DNA of 5,103 nucleotides from Paracoccaceae bacterium (GTDB lineage Bacteria > Pseudomonadota > Alphaproteobacteria > Rhodobacterales > Rhodobacteraceae), in NCBI GenBank assembly GCA_025458985.1, contig JALORM010000165.1, positions 1 through 5,103 of the forward strand. The letters are read 5' to 3'. This document shows positions 1 through 5,103 of this stretch, in pieces; the first letter of the stretch is position 1; each line of letters starts with the position of its first letter. The notes under the pieces were generated by a model. It searched no databases and had not been told where the DNA came from. It saw only the letters and a list, made by a program, of their open reading frames with translations. Position numbers and translations under genes: made by a program.

Positions 1-1
1 G

Positions 2-1219
2 GACCGGTGCTATTTCTGCCACGACGCGCCCTGCGTCACGGCCTGCCCCACGGCGATCGACATCCCGCTGTTCATCCGGCAGATCCAGGCCGGCAACCCC
101 GAGGGCGCGGCCAAGACGATCCTGTCGCAGAACATCCTCGGCGGCATGTGCGCCCGCGTCTGCCCGACCGAGACGCTGTGCGAGGAAGCCTGCGTGCGCG
201 AGGCCGCGGAGGGCGCCCCGGTCGAGATCGGGCGGCTGCAGCGCCATGCGACCGACGCGCTGATGGCGAAGGGTATCCATCCCTTCACCCGTGCGGCGCC
301 GACCGGGCGGCGCGTGGCGGTTGTGGGCGCCGGCCCCGCAGGCCTGTCCTGCGCCCACCGGCTGGCGATGCATGGCCACGACGTCACCATGTTCGACGCC
401 CGCGCGAAGCCGGGCGGCCTCAACGAATACGGCATCGCCGCGTACAAGACGGCCGGAGGCTTCGCCCAGGCCGAGGTCGAGTGGCTGTTGCAGATCGGCG
501 GAATCCGGGTCGAGACCGGCCGGGCGCTTGGCCGCGATCTTACGCTAGACGGGCTCCGGCGGGACCATGACGCCGTGTTCCTCGGGATCGGGCTGGCCGG
601 CGTCAACGCGCTCAGGGCCGAGGGCGAGGAGCGTTCGGGCGTGCGCGACGCGGTCGACTTCATCGCCGAACTGCGCCAGGCGCGCGACCTCTCCGCGCTG
701 CCGGTCGGGCGCGAGGTGGTCGTGATCGGCGGCGGCATGACGGCCGTGGATGCCGCCGTGCAGTCGAAGCTTCTGGGCGCCGAGCATGTCACCATCGTCT
801 ACCGCCGCGGCCGCGAGGCGATGGGGGCCAGCGCCTACGAACAGGATCACGCCGCCTCGAAGGGCGTGCGCATCATCACCGGCGCCGCACCGATGCGCAT
901 CCTGGGCGAGGGCCATGTCGAGGCGGTGGAGTTCGCCTATACCGAAGAGGGCCCCGACGGCCTGCGCCTGAGCGACCACCACTTCCGGCTGAAGGCCGAC
1001 CAGGTGTTCAAGGCAATCGGCCAGACGCTGGACGGCACGCCCGAGGGCCTGAGGCTCCAGGGCCGCAAGATCGCGGTCGAGGGGCCGGGGCGGACCTCGC
1101 TGCAGGGCGTCTGGGCCGGCGGCGACTGCGCCCTCGGCGGCGACGACCTGACGGTGACGGCGGTGGCCGAGGGCCGCGACGCGGCCGAGGACATCCACGC
1201 CATGCTGACGGCCGGTTGA
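2..1219 (+). CDS. preT: NAD(P)-dependent dihydropyrimidine dehydrogenase subunit PreT (5' partial)
   Basis: This is the electron-input subunit of bacterial dihydropyrimidine dehydrogenase. It oxidises NAD(P)H at FAD and passes electrons through Fe-S clusters to PreA, which reduces uracil and thymine; the enzyme is cytoplasmic. The frame is open from base 2 with no start, so the N-terminus lies outside; 405 residues are visible. Numbering from the first visible codon, C3, C6, C11, C15, C54, C60, C64 and Q80 reproduce the spacing of the cluster ligands known in mammalian DPD (C79, C82, C87, C91, C130, C136, C140, Q156). A GAGPAG FAD-binding fingerprint lies at 109-114, a second dinucleotide fold begins GGGMTA at 243-248 (NAD(P)H site), and a GGD FAD motif ends at D375. 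The R268-R269 pair after the second fold could contact a 2'-phosphate, but NADH versus NADPH is not settled. The stop is 28 bases before preA, so the two are co-transcribed. The closest alternative family is glutamate synthase small subunit (GltD), made unlikely by the adjacent preA. Confidence 0.95.
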   Translation, partial: DRCYFCHDAPCVTACPTAIDIPLFIRQIQAGNPEGAAKTILSQNILGGMCARVCPTETLCEEACVREAAEGAPVEIGRLQRHATDALMAKGIHPFTRAAPTGRRVAVVGAGPAGLSCAHRLAMHGHDVTMFDARAKPGGLNEYGIAAYKTAGGFAQAEVEWLLQIGGIRVETGRALGRDLTLDGLRRDHDAVFLGIGLAGVNALRAEGEERSGVRDAVDFIAELRQARDLSALPVGREVVVIGGGMTAVDAAVQSKLLGAEHVTIVYRRGREAMGASAYEQDHAASKGVRIITGAAPMRILGEGHVEAVEFAYTEEGPDGLRLSDHHFRLKADQVFKAIGQTLDGTPEGLRLQGRKIAVEGPGRTSLQGVWAGGDCALGGDDLTVTAVAEGRDAAEDIHAMLTAG

Positions 1220-1231
1220 GGCCGGCACCGA

Positions 1232-1240
1232 GAGAGGAGG
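1232..1240 (+). promoter_or_regulatory. Strong ribosome binding site of preA
   Basis: The purine run GAGAGGAGG lies in the 28-base preT-preA gap and ends 7 bases before the ATG at 1248. It matches the Shine-Dalgarno core well and fixes that ATG as the preA start. Its strength suggests that preA is initiated independently and not only by coupling to preT translation. Confidence 0.8.
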
Positions 1241-1247
1241 AGCCGAG

Positions 1248-2552
1248 ATGGCCAACCTTGCAACGAACTTCGTGGGTATCAGATCGCCCAATCCGTTCTG
1301 GCTGGCCTCGGCGCCGCCGACGGACAAGGAATACAACGTCGTGCGCGCCTTCAAGGCGGGCTGGGGCGGCGTCGTGTGGAAGACGCTGGGCGAGGCGGGG
1401 CCGCCCATCGTCAACGTCAACGGCCCGCGCTACGGCGTCGTCTACGGCGCAGACCGGCGGGTGCTGGGGCTGAACAACATCGAGCTCATCACCGACCGCC
1501 CGCTGGAGGTGAACCTGCGCGAGATCAGCCGTGTCAAGCGCGACTGGCCCGACCGGGCGATGGTGGTCAGCCTGATGGTGCCCTGCGAGGAGCAGGCCTG
1601 GAAGGCGATCCTGCCGCTGGTGGAGGAGACGGGCGCCGACGGGATCGAGCTGAACTTCGGCTGCCCGCACGGGATGAGCGAACGCGGCATGGGCTCGGCC
1701 GTGGGGCAGGTGCCCGAATACATCGAGATGGTCACCCGCTGGTGCAAGCAGAACACCCGGATGCCGGTGATCGTGAAGCTGACGCCCAACATCACCGACA
1801 TCCGCTATCCGGCGCGGGCGGCGAAGCGCGGCGGGGCGGATGCGGTCAGCCTGATCAACACCGTCAGCTCGATCACCTCGGTCAACCTCGACACGATGAG
1901 CCCCGAGCCCTCGATCGACGGCAAGGGCAGCCACGGCGGCTACTGCGGCCCGGCGGTGAAGCCGATCGCGCTGAACATGGTGGCCGAGATCGCCCGCGAC
2001 CCCGAGACGGCCGGCCTGCCGATCAGCGGAATCGGTGGCGTCACCACCTGGCGCGACGCGGCCGAGTTCCTGGCGCTGGGCGCCGGCAACGTGCAGGTCT
2101 GCACCGCTGCGATGACCTACGGCTTCAAGATCGTGCAGGAGATGGCGGCGGGCCTGTCGGACTGGATGGACGCCAAGGGCTATGCCTCGGTCGCCGAGGT
2201 GTCGGGCCGGGCGGTACCGAACGTGACCGACTGGCAGTACCTGAACCTCAACTACGTGACCAAGGCGCGGATCGACCAGGAGGCCTGCATCAAGTGCGGC
2301 CGCTGCTATGCCGCCTGCGAGGACACCAGCCACCAGGCGATCTGGATGAAGCCCGGACGGGTGTTCGAGGTGAACGACGCCGAATGCGTCGCCTGCAACC
2401 TCTGCGTCGACGTCTGCCCGGTCGAGAACTGCATCACGATGGAGCGGCTGCCGGCCGGGGCGGTGGATACGCGGACCGGCCGCGTCGTGTCCGACGACTA
2501 CGCCAACTGGACGACGCATCCGAACAACCCGATGGCCCGGGCGGCCGAGTAG
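1248..2552 (+). CDS. preA: NAD-dependent dihydropyrimidine dehydrogenase subunit PreA
   Basis: This is the catalytic subunit that reduces uracil or thymine to the 5,6-dihydro form, the first step of reductive pyrimidine breakdown; it corresponds to the C-terminal half of the fused eukaryotic DPD. It has 434 residues, near the usual length. Residues 1 to about 320 form the FMN-binding TIM barrel of the dihydroorotate dehydrogenase type. N136-F-G-C139-P-H is the substrate loop, where C139 matches the catalytic cysteine of DPD (C671) and N136 matches N668. K177 in VKLTPN and N204-T205 in INTVSS match further FMN and pyrimidine contacts, and GIGG (261-264) is a phosphate-binding loop. The C-terminus holds two [4Fe-4S] sets: C347, C350, C353, C357 and C380, C383, C386, C390 (followed by P). 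The ATG is preceded by a strong ribosome binding site. preT lies directly upstream and would supply electrons; subunits are split here, unlike the animal fusion. All catalytic residues I can place are present. Confidence 0.97.
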   Translation: MANLATNFVGIRSPNPFWLASAPPTDKEYNVVRAFKAGWGGVVWKTLGEAGPPIVNVNGPRYGVVYGADRRVLGLNNIELITDRPLEVNLREISRVKRDWPDRAMVVSLMVPCEEQAWKAILPLVEETGADGIELNFGCPHGMSERGMGSAVGQVPEYIEMVTRWCKQNTRMPVIVKLTPNITDIRYPARAAKRGGADAVSLINTVSSITSVNLDTMSPEPSIDGKGSHGGYCGPAVKPIALNMVAEIARDPETAGLPISGIGGVTTWRDAAEFLALGAGNVQVCTAAMTYGFKIVQEMAAGLSDWMDAKGYASVAEVSGRAVPNVTDWQYLNLNYVTKARIDQEACIKCGRCYAACEDTSHQAIWMKPGRVFEVNDAECVACNLCVDVCPVENCITMERLPAGAVDTRTGRVVSDDYANWTTHPNNPMARAAE

Positions 2553-2559
2553 CCGCCCG
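2538..2559 (+). terminator. GC hairpin on the preA stop codon, possible terminator of preTA
   Basis: CGGGCGGC (2538-2545) pairs with GCCGCCCG (2552-2559), giving an 8-bp perfect stem and a 6-base loop that includes most of the TAG stop (2550-2552). T-rich but interrupted sequence follows (TCGTTTCCTTTTCG). This resembles an intrinsic terminator, but the T tract is imperfect, so it may only partly separate preA from the peroxidase gene downstream. Confidence 0.5.
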
Positions 2560-2603
2560 TCGTTTCCTTTTCGTCAACTTTTTCTGCGCAGCGGCGCGGA
2601 TTG

Positions 2604-2612
2604 TGCTATCTT
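2604..2612 (+). promoter_or_regulatory. Possible extended -10 promoter element for the peroxidase gene
   Basis: TGC-TATCTT has the TG of an extended -10 followed by a hexamer matching TATAAT at four of six positions, about 94 bases upstream of the peroxidase ATG. No convincing -35 hexamer stands 16-18 bases upstream. The segment 2553-2612 is the least GC-rich stretch of the gap, which suits a promoter, but this is a weak call. Confidence 0.22.
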
Positions 2613-2617
2613 CGCGG

Positions 2618-2642
2618 CGGGCGCAGGGATTTGCGGCGCCCG
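2618..2642 (+). repeat. Inverted repeat in the peroxidase 5' leader
   Basis: CGGGCGC (2618-2624) and GCGCCCG (2636-2642) are perfect reverse complements separated by 11 bases. The repeat lies just downstream of the possible -10 element and 63 bases before the peroxidase start. It could be an operator or an mRNA leader hairpin. In DNA this GC-rich a 7-bp match can also arise by chance. Confidence 0.3.
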
Positions 2643-2693
2643 TCTCTGCGGCGGTTTTCTTCCCGCCGGATCATTTCAGTCGTCTCTTTTCGC

Positions 2694-2697
2694 GAGG
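2694..2697 (+). promoter_or_regulatory. Ribosome binding site that decides the peroxidase start
   Basis: GAGG lies 8 bases before the ATG at 2706. The reading frame is open further upstream to a TTG at 2601, but the 35 extra residues would be an Arg/Ser-rich stretch unlike the rest of the protein, and that TTG overlaps the possible -10 element. The ATG at 2706 is therefore preferred. Confidence 0.55.
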
Positions 2698-2705
2698 TTT
2701 TTCCC

Positions 2706-4286
2706 ATGCCCGACGACCTTCATTCCTTCACGTCCAAGTCGACGCTCGAGCCCAGGCACGGCGAGCACATGCGCGAGATGACGCGCGCGTCGGTCCGTGC
2801 GCTGAGCGGCCACGGAGACCCCGGCAAGTTCGGCCGGATGTTCCCGGGGCTCGATCCTCTCGAGACATCCGAGGACAAGCTCTTCGCCCTGGCCGAGGCG
2901 ATGAAGGACCCCAACCCTGGCAACGCCGCCGGCGACAACGCGGCGATTCCCGCGGGGTTCACCTACCTTGGCCAGTTCGTCGACCACGACATCACGCTGG
3001 ACCTGACCCCGCCCGACGAGCAGGCGGTCGATCCGCTTGCGACGACGAATTTCCGGTCGCCCGCGCTGGACCTCGATTCGCTCTACGGTCCGGGGCCTTC
3101 GCTGGCGCCGCACATGTACGCGCGCGATCCGGCGAACGGGTTCAAGATCGGCGCCAAGCTTCTGGTGGGTCGCGCGCACGAAAGCTTCGACCCGGCGGGC
3201 GGCACGGTCCCCTCGCTGCCGAACGACCTGCCGCGGTCGAACGAGGGCCGGGCGGTGATCGGCGACGAGCGCAACGACGAGAACCTTCTTGTCAACCAGA
3301 CGCACCTGGCATTCCTGAAGTTTCACAACGCGGTGGTCGATCACCTGGGCAACGGCTCCGGTGCGCTGAAGGGCGGGGCGCTGCTGGCAGAGGCGCGTCG
3401 GATCACGACCTGGCACTACCAGTGGATCGTCCTTTACGACTTCATCGAGCGGCTGGTGGGCGAAGGCACGATCGACCGCATCCGCCACGAGGGGCGGCGC
3501 TTCTACCGGTTCAAGACGCGGCCCTACATCCCGGTCGAGTTCGCGGTCGCGGCCTATCGGCTGGGCCATTCGATGGTGCGCGAATCCTATGACCACAACC
3601 GCGTGTTCGGACCCGCGGGCGTGGCGCCGGGGACCCTTGCGTTCCTGTTCCACTTCACCGGCAAGTCGGGCGGGATCGTCGGGGATCTGGCCGCGCAGGA
3701 CGTGGGCGGCCCGGGCGAGACGATGCACTTCCTGCCGTCGAACTGGGTGATCGACTGGCGGCGGTTCTACGAGTTCGGCGCGGTGCCGCCTGCGGGTGTC
3801 ACGCGCAATGCCTCGCGCGCGCTCGATCCGCTCATCGTGCCCGCGCTGCACACGCTGCCGGGCGAGGCGAACCGCGAGAAGGTGCTGCCGTTCCGCAACC
3901 TGCGCCGCGGCCTGCGGCTGGAGTTGCCGTCAGGGCAGGACGTGGCCAAGGCCATCGGGCTGAAGCCCCTGACCGGGGACGAGCTTGCGACCGACCTGGG
4001 CGGCGGCAGCGACGGCACGGTCCTGAAGGAGCAGAAGCTGCACACGGCAACGCCGCTCTGGTACTACATCCTGAAGGAGGCGCAGCTTGTGCATGGCGGC
4101 GCCCGGCTGGGACCGGTCGGCGCCACGATCATCGCGGAATGCTTCCTGGGCTTCGTGCACGGCGACCACGACAGCTTCCTGTGGAACCGGCGGAACTGGA
4201 AGCCCGAGCTTGCGCCCGCAGGGTCGGACACGTTCACGATGGTCGACATGCTGAACTTCGTGAACGACATCAACCCGCTGGGGTGA
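2706..4286 (+). CDS. Animal-type haem peroxidase family protein
   Basis: This is a 526-residue member of the peroxidase-cyclooxygenase superfamily, the bacterial branch related to myeloperoxidase (MPO), expected to use H2O2 to oxidise halides or organic substrates at haem. The physiological substrate is unknown. Q90, D93, H94 and D95 in GQFVDHD match the MPO distal site (Q91, D94, H95) and Ca2+ ligand D96. D122 and D124 in LDLDSLYG match the Ca2+ loop. R189 and E192 in DERNDE match catalytic R239 and haem-linking E242. H288 in YRLGH is the proximal haem ligand, and N398 in FRNLRRG matches its partner N421. The C-terminal GDHDSFLW segment (486-493) also matches the family. N193 replaces the MPO methionine that forms a sulfonium bond. 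The N-terminus shows no signal peptide or membrane segment, and no RTX repeats are seen, so the protein is predicted cytoplasmic or exported by an unrecognised route. It lies 153 bases after preA, probably with its own promoter. Confidence 0.93.
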   Translation: MPDDLHSFTSKSTLEPRHGEHMREMTRASVRALSGHGDPGKFGRMFPGLDPLETSEDKLFALAEAMKDPNPGNAAGDNAAIPAGFTYLGQFVDHDITLDLTPPDEQAVDPLATTNFRSPALDLDSLYGPGPSLAPHMYARDPANGFKIGAKLLVGRAHESFDPAGGTVPSLPNDLPRSNEGRAVIGDERNDENLLVNQTHLAFLKFHNAVVDHLGNGSGALKGGALLAEARRITTWHYQWIVLYDFIERLVGEGTIDRIRHEGRRFYRFKTRPYIPVEFAVAAYRLGHSMVRESYDHNRVFGPAGVAPGTLAFLFHFTGKSGGIVGDLAAQDVGGPGETMHFLPSNWVIDWRRFYEFGAVPPAGVTRNASRALDPLIVPALHTLPGEANREKVLPFRNLRRGLRLELPSGQDVAKAIGLKPLTGDELATDLGGGSDGTVLKEQKLHTATPLWYYILKEAQLVHGGARLGPVGATIIAECFLGFVHGDHDSFLWNRRNWKPELAPAGSDTFTMVDMLNFVNDINPLG

Positions 4287-4300
4287 GCCGCCGATCCTGG

Positions 4301-4321
4301 CCGGGGCGGCACCCGCCCCGG
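4301..4321 (+). terminator. GC hairpin after the peroxidase gene
   Basis: CCGGGGCGG (4301-4309) pairs perfectly with CCGCCCCGG (4313-4321) across a 3-base loop, beginning 15 bases after the peroxidase stop. No T tract follows, so this is a stable 3' structure that may terminate or protect the transcript, not a textbook intrinsic terminator. Confidence 0.55.
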
Positions 4322-4347
4322 GCGCGACACCCTGGCAGACCGTGCCC

Positions 4348-4371
4348 GCGATCCTTCGCCAGAAGGATCGC
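4348..4371. terminator. Second perfect hairpin between convergent genes
   Basis: GCGATCCTTC (4348-4357) and GAAGGATCGC (4362-4371) form a 10-bp perfect stem with a GCCA loop. It is flanked by CCTGG at 4331-4335 and CCAGG at 4371-4375, which are complementary but compete for the base of the stem. It lies 20 bases beyond the stop of the minus-strand gene, where a terminator would be expected. It works as a stem on either strand and has no adjoining T tract. It could be a shared bidirectional terminator or one copy of a dispersed palindromic repeat. Confidence 0.55.
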
Positions 4372-4390
4372 CAGGCGCCGTCGCGGCATG

Positions 4391-4810
4391 TCAGCGCGAC
4401 AGGTCCAGTTCGTGCGGAGGCTCTTCGGCCGCTGCCTCGGCATAGACGCTGGCGGCCGCGAAAGGTTCGCCGGGCCCGGGTTCGGCCGGCTGCGATGCGG
4501 TCGCTGCGCCGCCGTCCGCGCCCTCGTCCCTGTCCTGCGGCGCAGGCTCGGCCGCTTTCAGACGCGCGCGCTCGGCCTCGAGCACGTTGGCCTGGAAGGC
4601 CGGCGGCGGCCCGACCGGACGCCTGGGATCGTCGAGCAGGTCCCGCGCTTCCCGGGCGAGGCGTTCGGCCTCGGCCCCACGCTCGCGCGGGACATCGTTG
4701 CCCGTGCGGTCGCTTTCGGCCGCTCCCGGCACCGCCGATGCGGTCTCGGCGGCAACCGGCGCGCGCACTTGCGCGATGCCCGGAAGGGCATATTGGATAG
4801 GTTGCAGCAT
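4391..4810 (-). CDS. Hypothetical Pro/Ala/Glu-rich small protein
   Basis: I do not recognise this protein. It has 139 residues from the ATG at 4810, or 147 from an ATG at 4834. The shorter form is chosen because its first codons (CTG CAA CCT ATC CAA TAT) show the relaxed base use often seen at true starts and an AGGGTG sits upstream; the longer form has GGTGGGG five bases before its ATG, so the choice is uncertain. Third codon positions are strongly GC in this frame, supporting it over the open frames on the opposite strand. A short N-terminal segment (1-18) is moderately hydrophobic but not a signal peptide. Residues 42-62 are charged and likely helical. The most family-like core is 61-87, with GPPPAF at 67-72 followed by a charged helix. 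The tail (88-139) is low-complexity, acidic and probably disordered, with no cysteine. It converges on the peroxidase gene and follows the RutR-like gene on the same strand, so it could share that transcript. No function is assigned. Confidence 0.7.
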   Translation of the reverse strand: MLQPIQYALPGIAQVRAPVAAETASAVPGAAESDRTGNDVPRERGAEAERLAREARDLLDDPRRPVGPPPAFQANVLEAERARLKAAEPAPQDRDEGADGGAATASQPAEPGPGEPFAAASVYAEAAAEEPPHELDLSR

Positions 4811-4925
4811 TGTCGTCACCCTGGCCCCGACCATCGGGACCCCACCGATTCGCCATGCTAGGGACGGGGGGTTTACGGCGGGTTAAGTGCGTGCCGCAGG
4901 TCCGGGCAATCGCCGACTCGCCTGC

Positions 4926-5102
4926 TCAGGGCCCGAGCAGTCCGCCGAACAGGCGTTCCAGCATCCGTTCGGCCTCGGGGTAGGGGTCGGGCTCGCCCGG
5001 GCCCAGCACCGCGCGCACCTGCACCTCGAAATCGGCGTAGTGCTGGGTCAGCGCCCAGACCGCGAAGATCAGGTGCACCGGATGCACCCGCGCGATCCGG
5101 CC
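4926..5102 (-). CDS. rutR: RutR/YcdC-like TetR family regulator, C-terminal end (partial)
   Basis: This is the last 58 residues of a TetR-family transcription factor; its helix-turn-helix and most of the ligand-binding domain lie beyond the right edge. The visible part contains HPVHLIFAVWALTQHYADFE (7-26) then VQVRAVLG (27-34), the pattern of the YcdC-like C-terminal domain found in RutR, which in E. coli binds uracil or thymine and controls pyrimidine use. The family call rests on this short segment. The symbol is tentative, since other TetR regulators of pyrimidine or purine catabolism share this domain. The stop TGA is at 4926-4928, inside a small stem formed by CTGCTC (4922-4927) and GAGCAG (4935-4940). 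About 115 bases separate it from the small-protein gene on the same strand, and I see no clear promoter there. Position near preTA suggests that it controls that operon, but the preTA promoter is outside the window. Confidence 0.78.
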   Translation of the reverse strand, partial: GRIARVHPVHLIFAVWALTQHYADFEVQVRAVLGPGEPDPYPEAERMLERLFGGLLGP

Positions 5103-5103
5103 T

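Noticed and set aside
10..795. Long open frame on the minus strand opposite preT
   Set aside because: It mirrors preT codon bias in very GC-rich DNA; the translation is Arg/Ser/Pro-rich with no recognisable domain, while the plus strand encodes an unmistakable PreT.
1620..1720. Suspected loss of the catalytic cysteine in PreA because a Val (V152) follows GMGSA
   Set aside because: The catalytic cysteine of DPD belongs to the earlier N-x-x-C-P-H loop, and C139 is present there.
1560..1740. Possible RutR operator half-sites (TGGTCA-like) inside preA
   Set aside because: They are isolated half-sites within coding sequence without a paired inverted half at operator spacing.
1008..2519. 503-residue open frame on the minus strand opposite preT and preA
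   Set aside because: The predicted product is rich in His, Arg, Val and Asp with no family features and covers the whole preA coding region; it is an antisense shadow.
1376..3592. 738-residue plus-strand open frame spanning preA and the peroxidase start
   Set aside because: It is out of frame with two well-supported genes and runs across their intergenic gap; its Arg/Gly-rich product is a typical high-GC artefact.
3980..4030. Gly/Asp-rich GGGSDG segment in the peroxidase as an RTX secretion repeat
   Set aside because: There is only one short segment without the nine-residue periodicity of RTX repeats, so no type I secretion signal is supported.
3930..4856. 308-residue minus-strand open frame overlapping the peroxidase 3' end and the small-protein gene
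   Set aside because: Its left part is antisense to conserved peroxidase sequence and its right part is an Arg/Gly/Ala-rich alternative frame of the better-supported small gene.
4139..4861. 240-residue plus-strand open frame opposite the small-protein gene
   Set aside because: It begins out of frame inside the peroxidase gene and gives an Arg-rich product; the minus-strand frame has the expected codon bias and a family-like core.

Overview
The DNA is very GC-rich, and the true genes are recognisable by a strong preference for G or C at third codon positions. Together with gene content (a split PreT/PreA dihydropyrimidine dehydrogenase and a RutR-like TetR regulator), this points to an alphaproteobacterium, most plausibly of the Rhodobacteraceae/Rhodobacterales. 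That placement is an inference from composition and gene types, not from a search.

Layout, left to right. A plus-strand pair opens the window. preT (5' end cut off by the window edge, stop at 1219) is the FAD, NAD(P)H and Fe-S subunit. preA (1248-2552) is the FMN and Fe-S subunit. Together they make the reductive enzyme that converts uracil and thymine to 5,6-dihydropyrimidines. A GC hairpin sits on the preA stop codon. A 153-base gap with a possible extended -10 element and an inverted repeat leads into a third plus-strand gene (2706-4286). It encodes an animal-type (peroxidase-cyclooxygenase superfamily) haem peroxidase of 526 residues with the full catalytic set and no visible signal peptide. 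Two back-to-back hairpins (4301-4321 and 4348-4371) fill the gap where transcription converges. On the minus strand lie an unrecognised Pro/Ala/Glu-rich small protein (4391-4810, possibly from 4834) and, running off the right edge, the C-terminal 58 residues of a RutR/YcdC-type TetR regulator (stop at 4926-4928).

How it fits together. preT, preA and the RutR-like regulator form a coherent pyrimidine-catabolism neighbourhood: RutR proteins sense uracil/thymine and PreTA consumes them. The peroxidase and the small protein sit between them without an obvious biochemical link. They may be independent passengers or a local accessory insertion. No mobile element, tRNA, rRNA, CRISPR array or phage-type gene was seen. 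I do not see convincing evidence of a new multi-gene system here; the parts most worth a second look are the peroxidase in this setting and the uncharacterised small protein.
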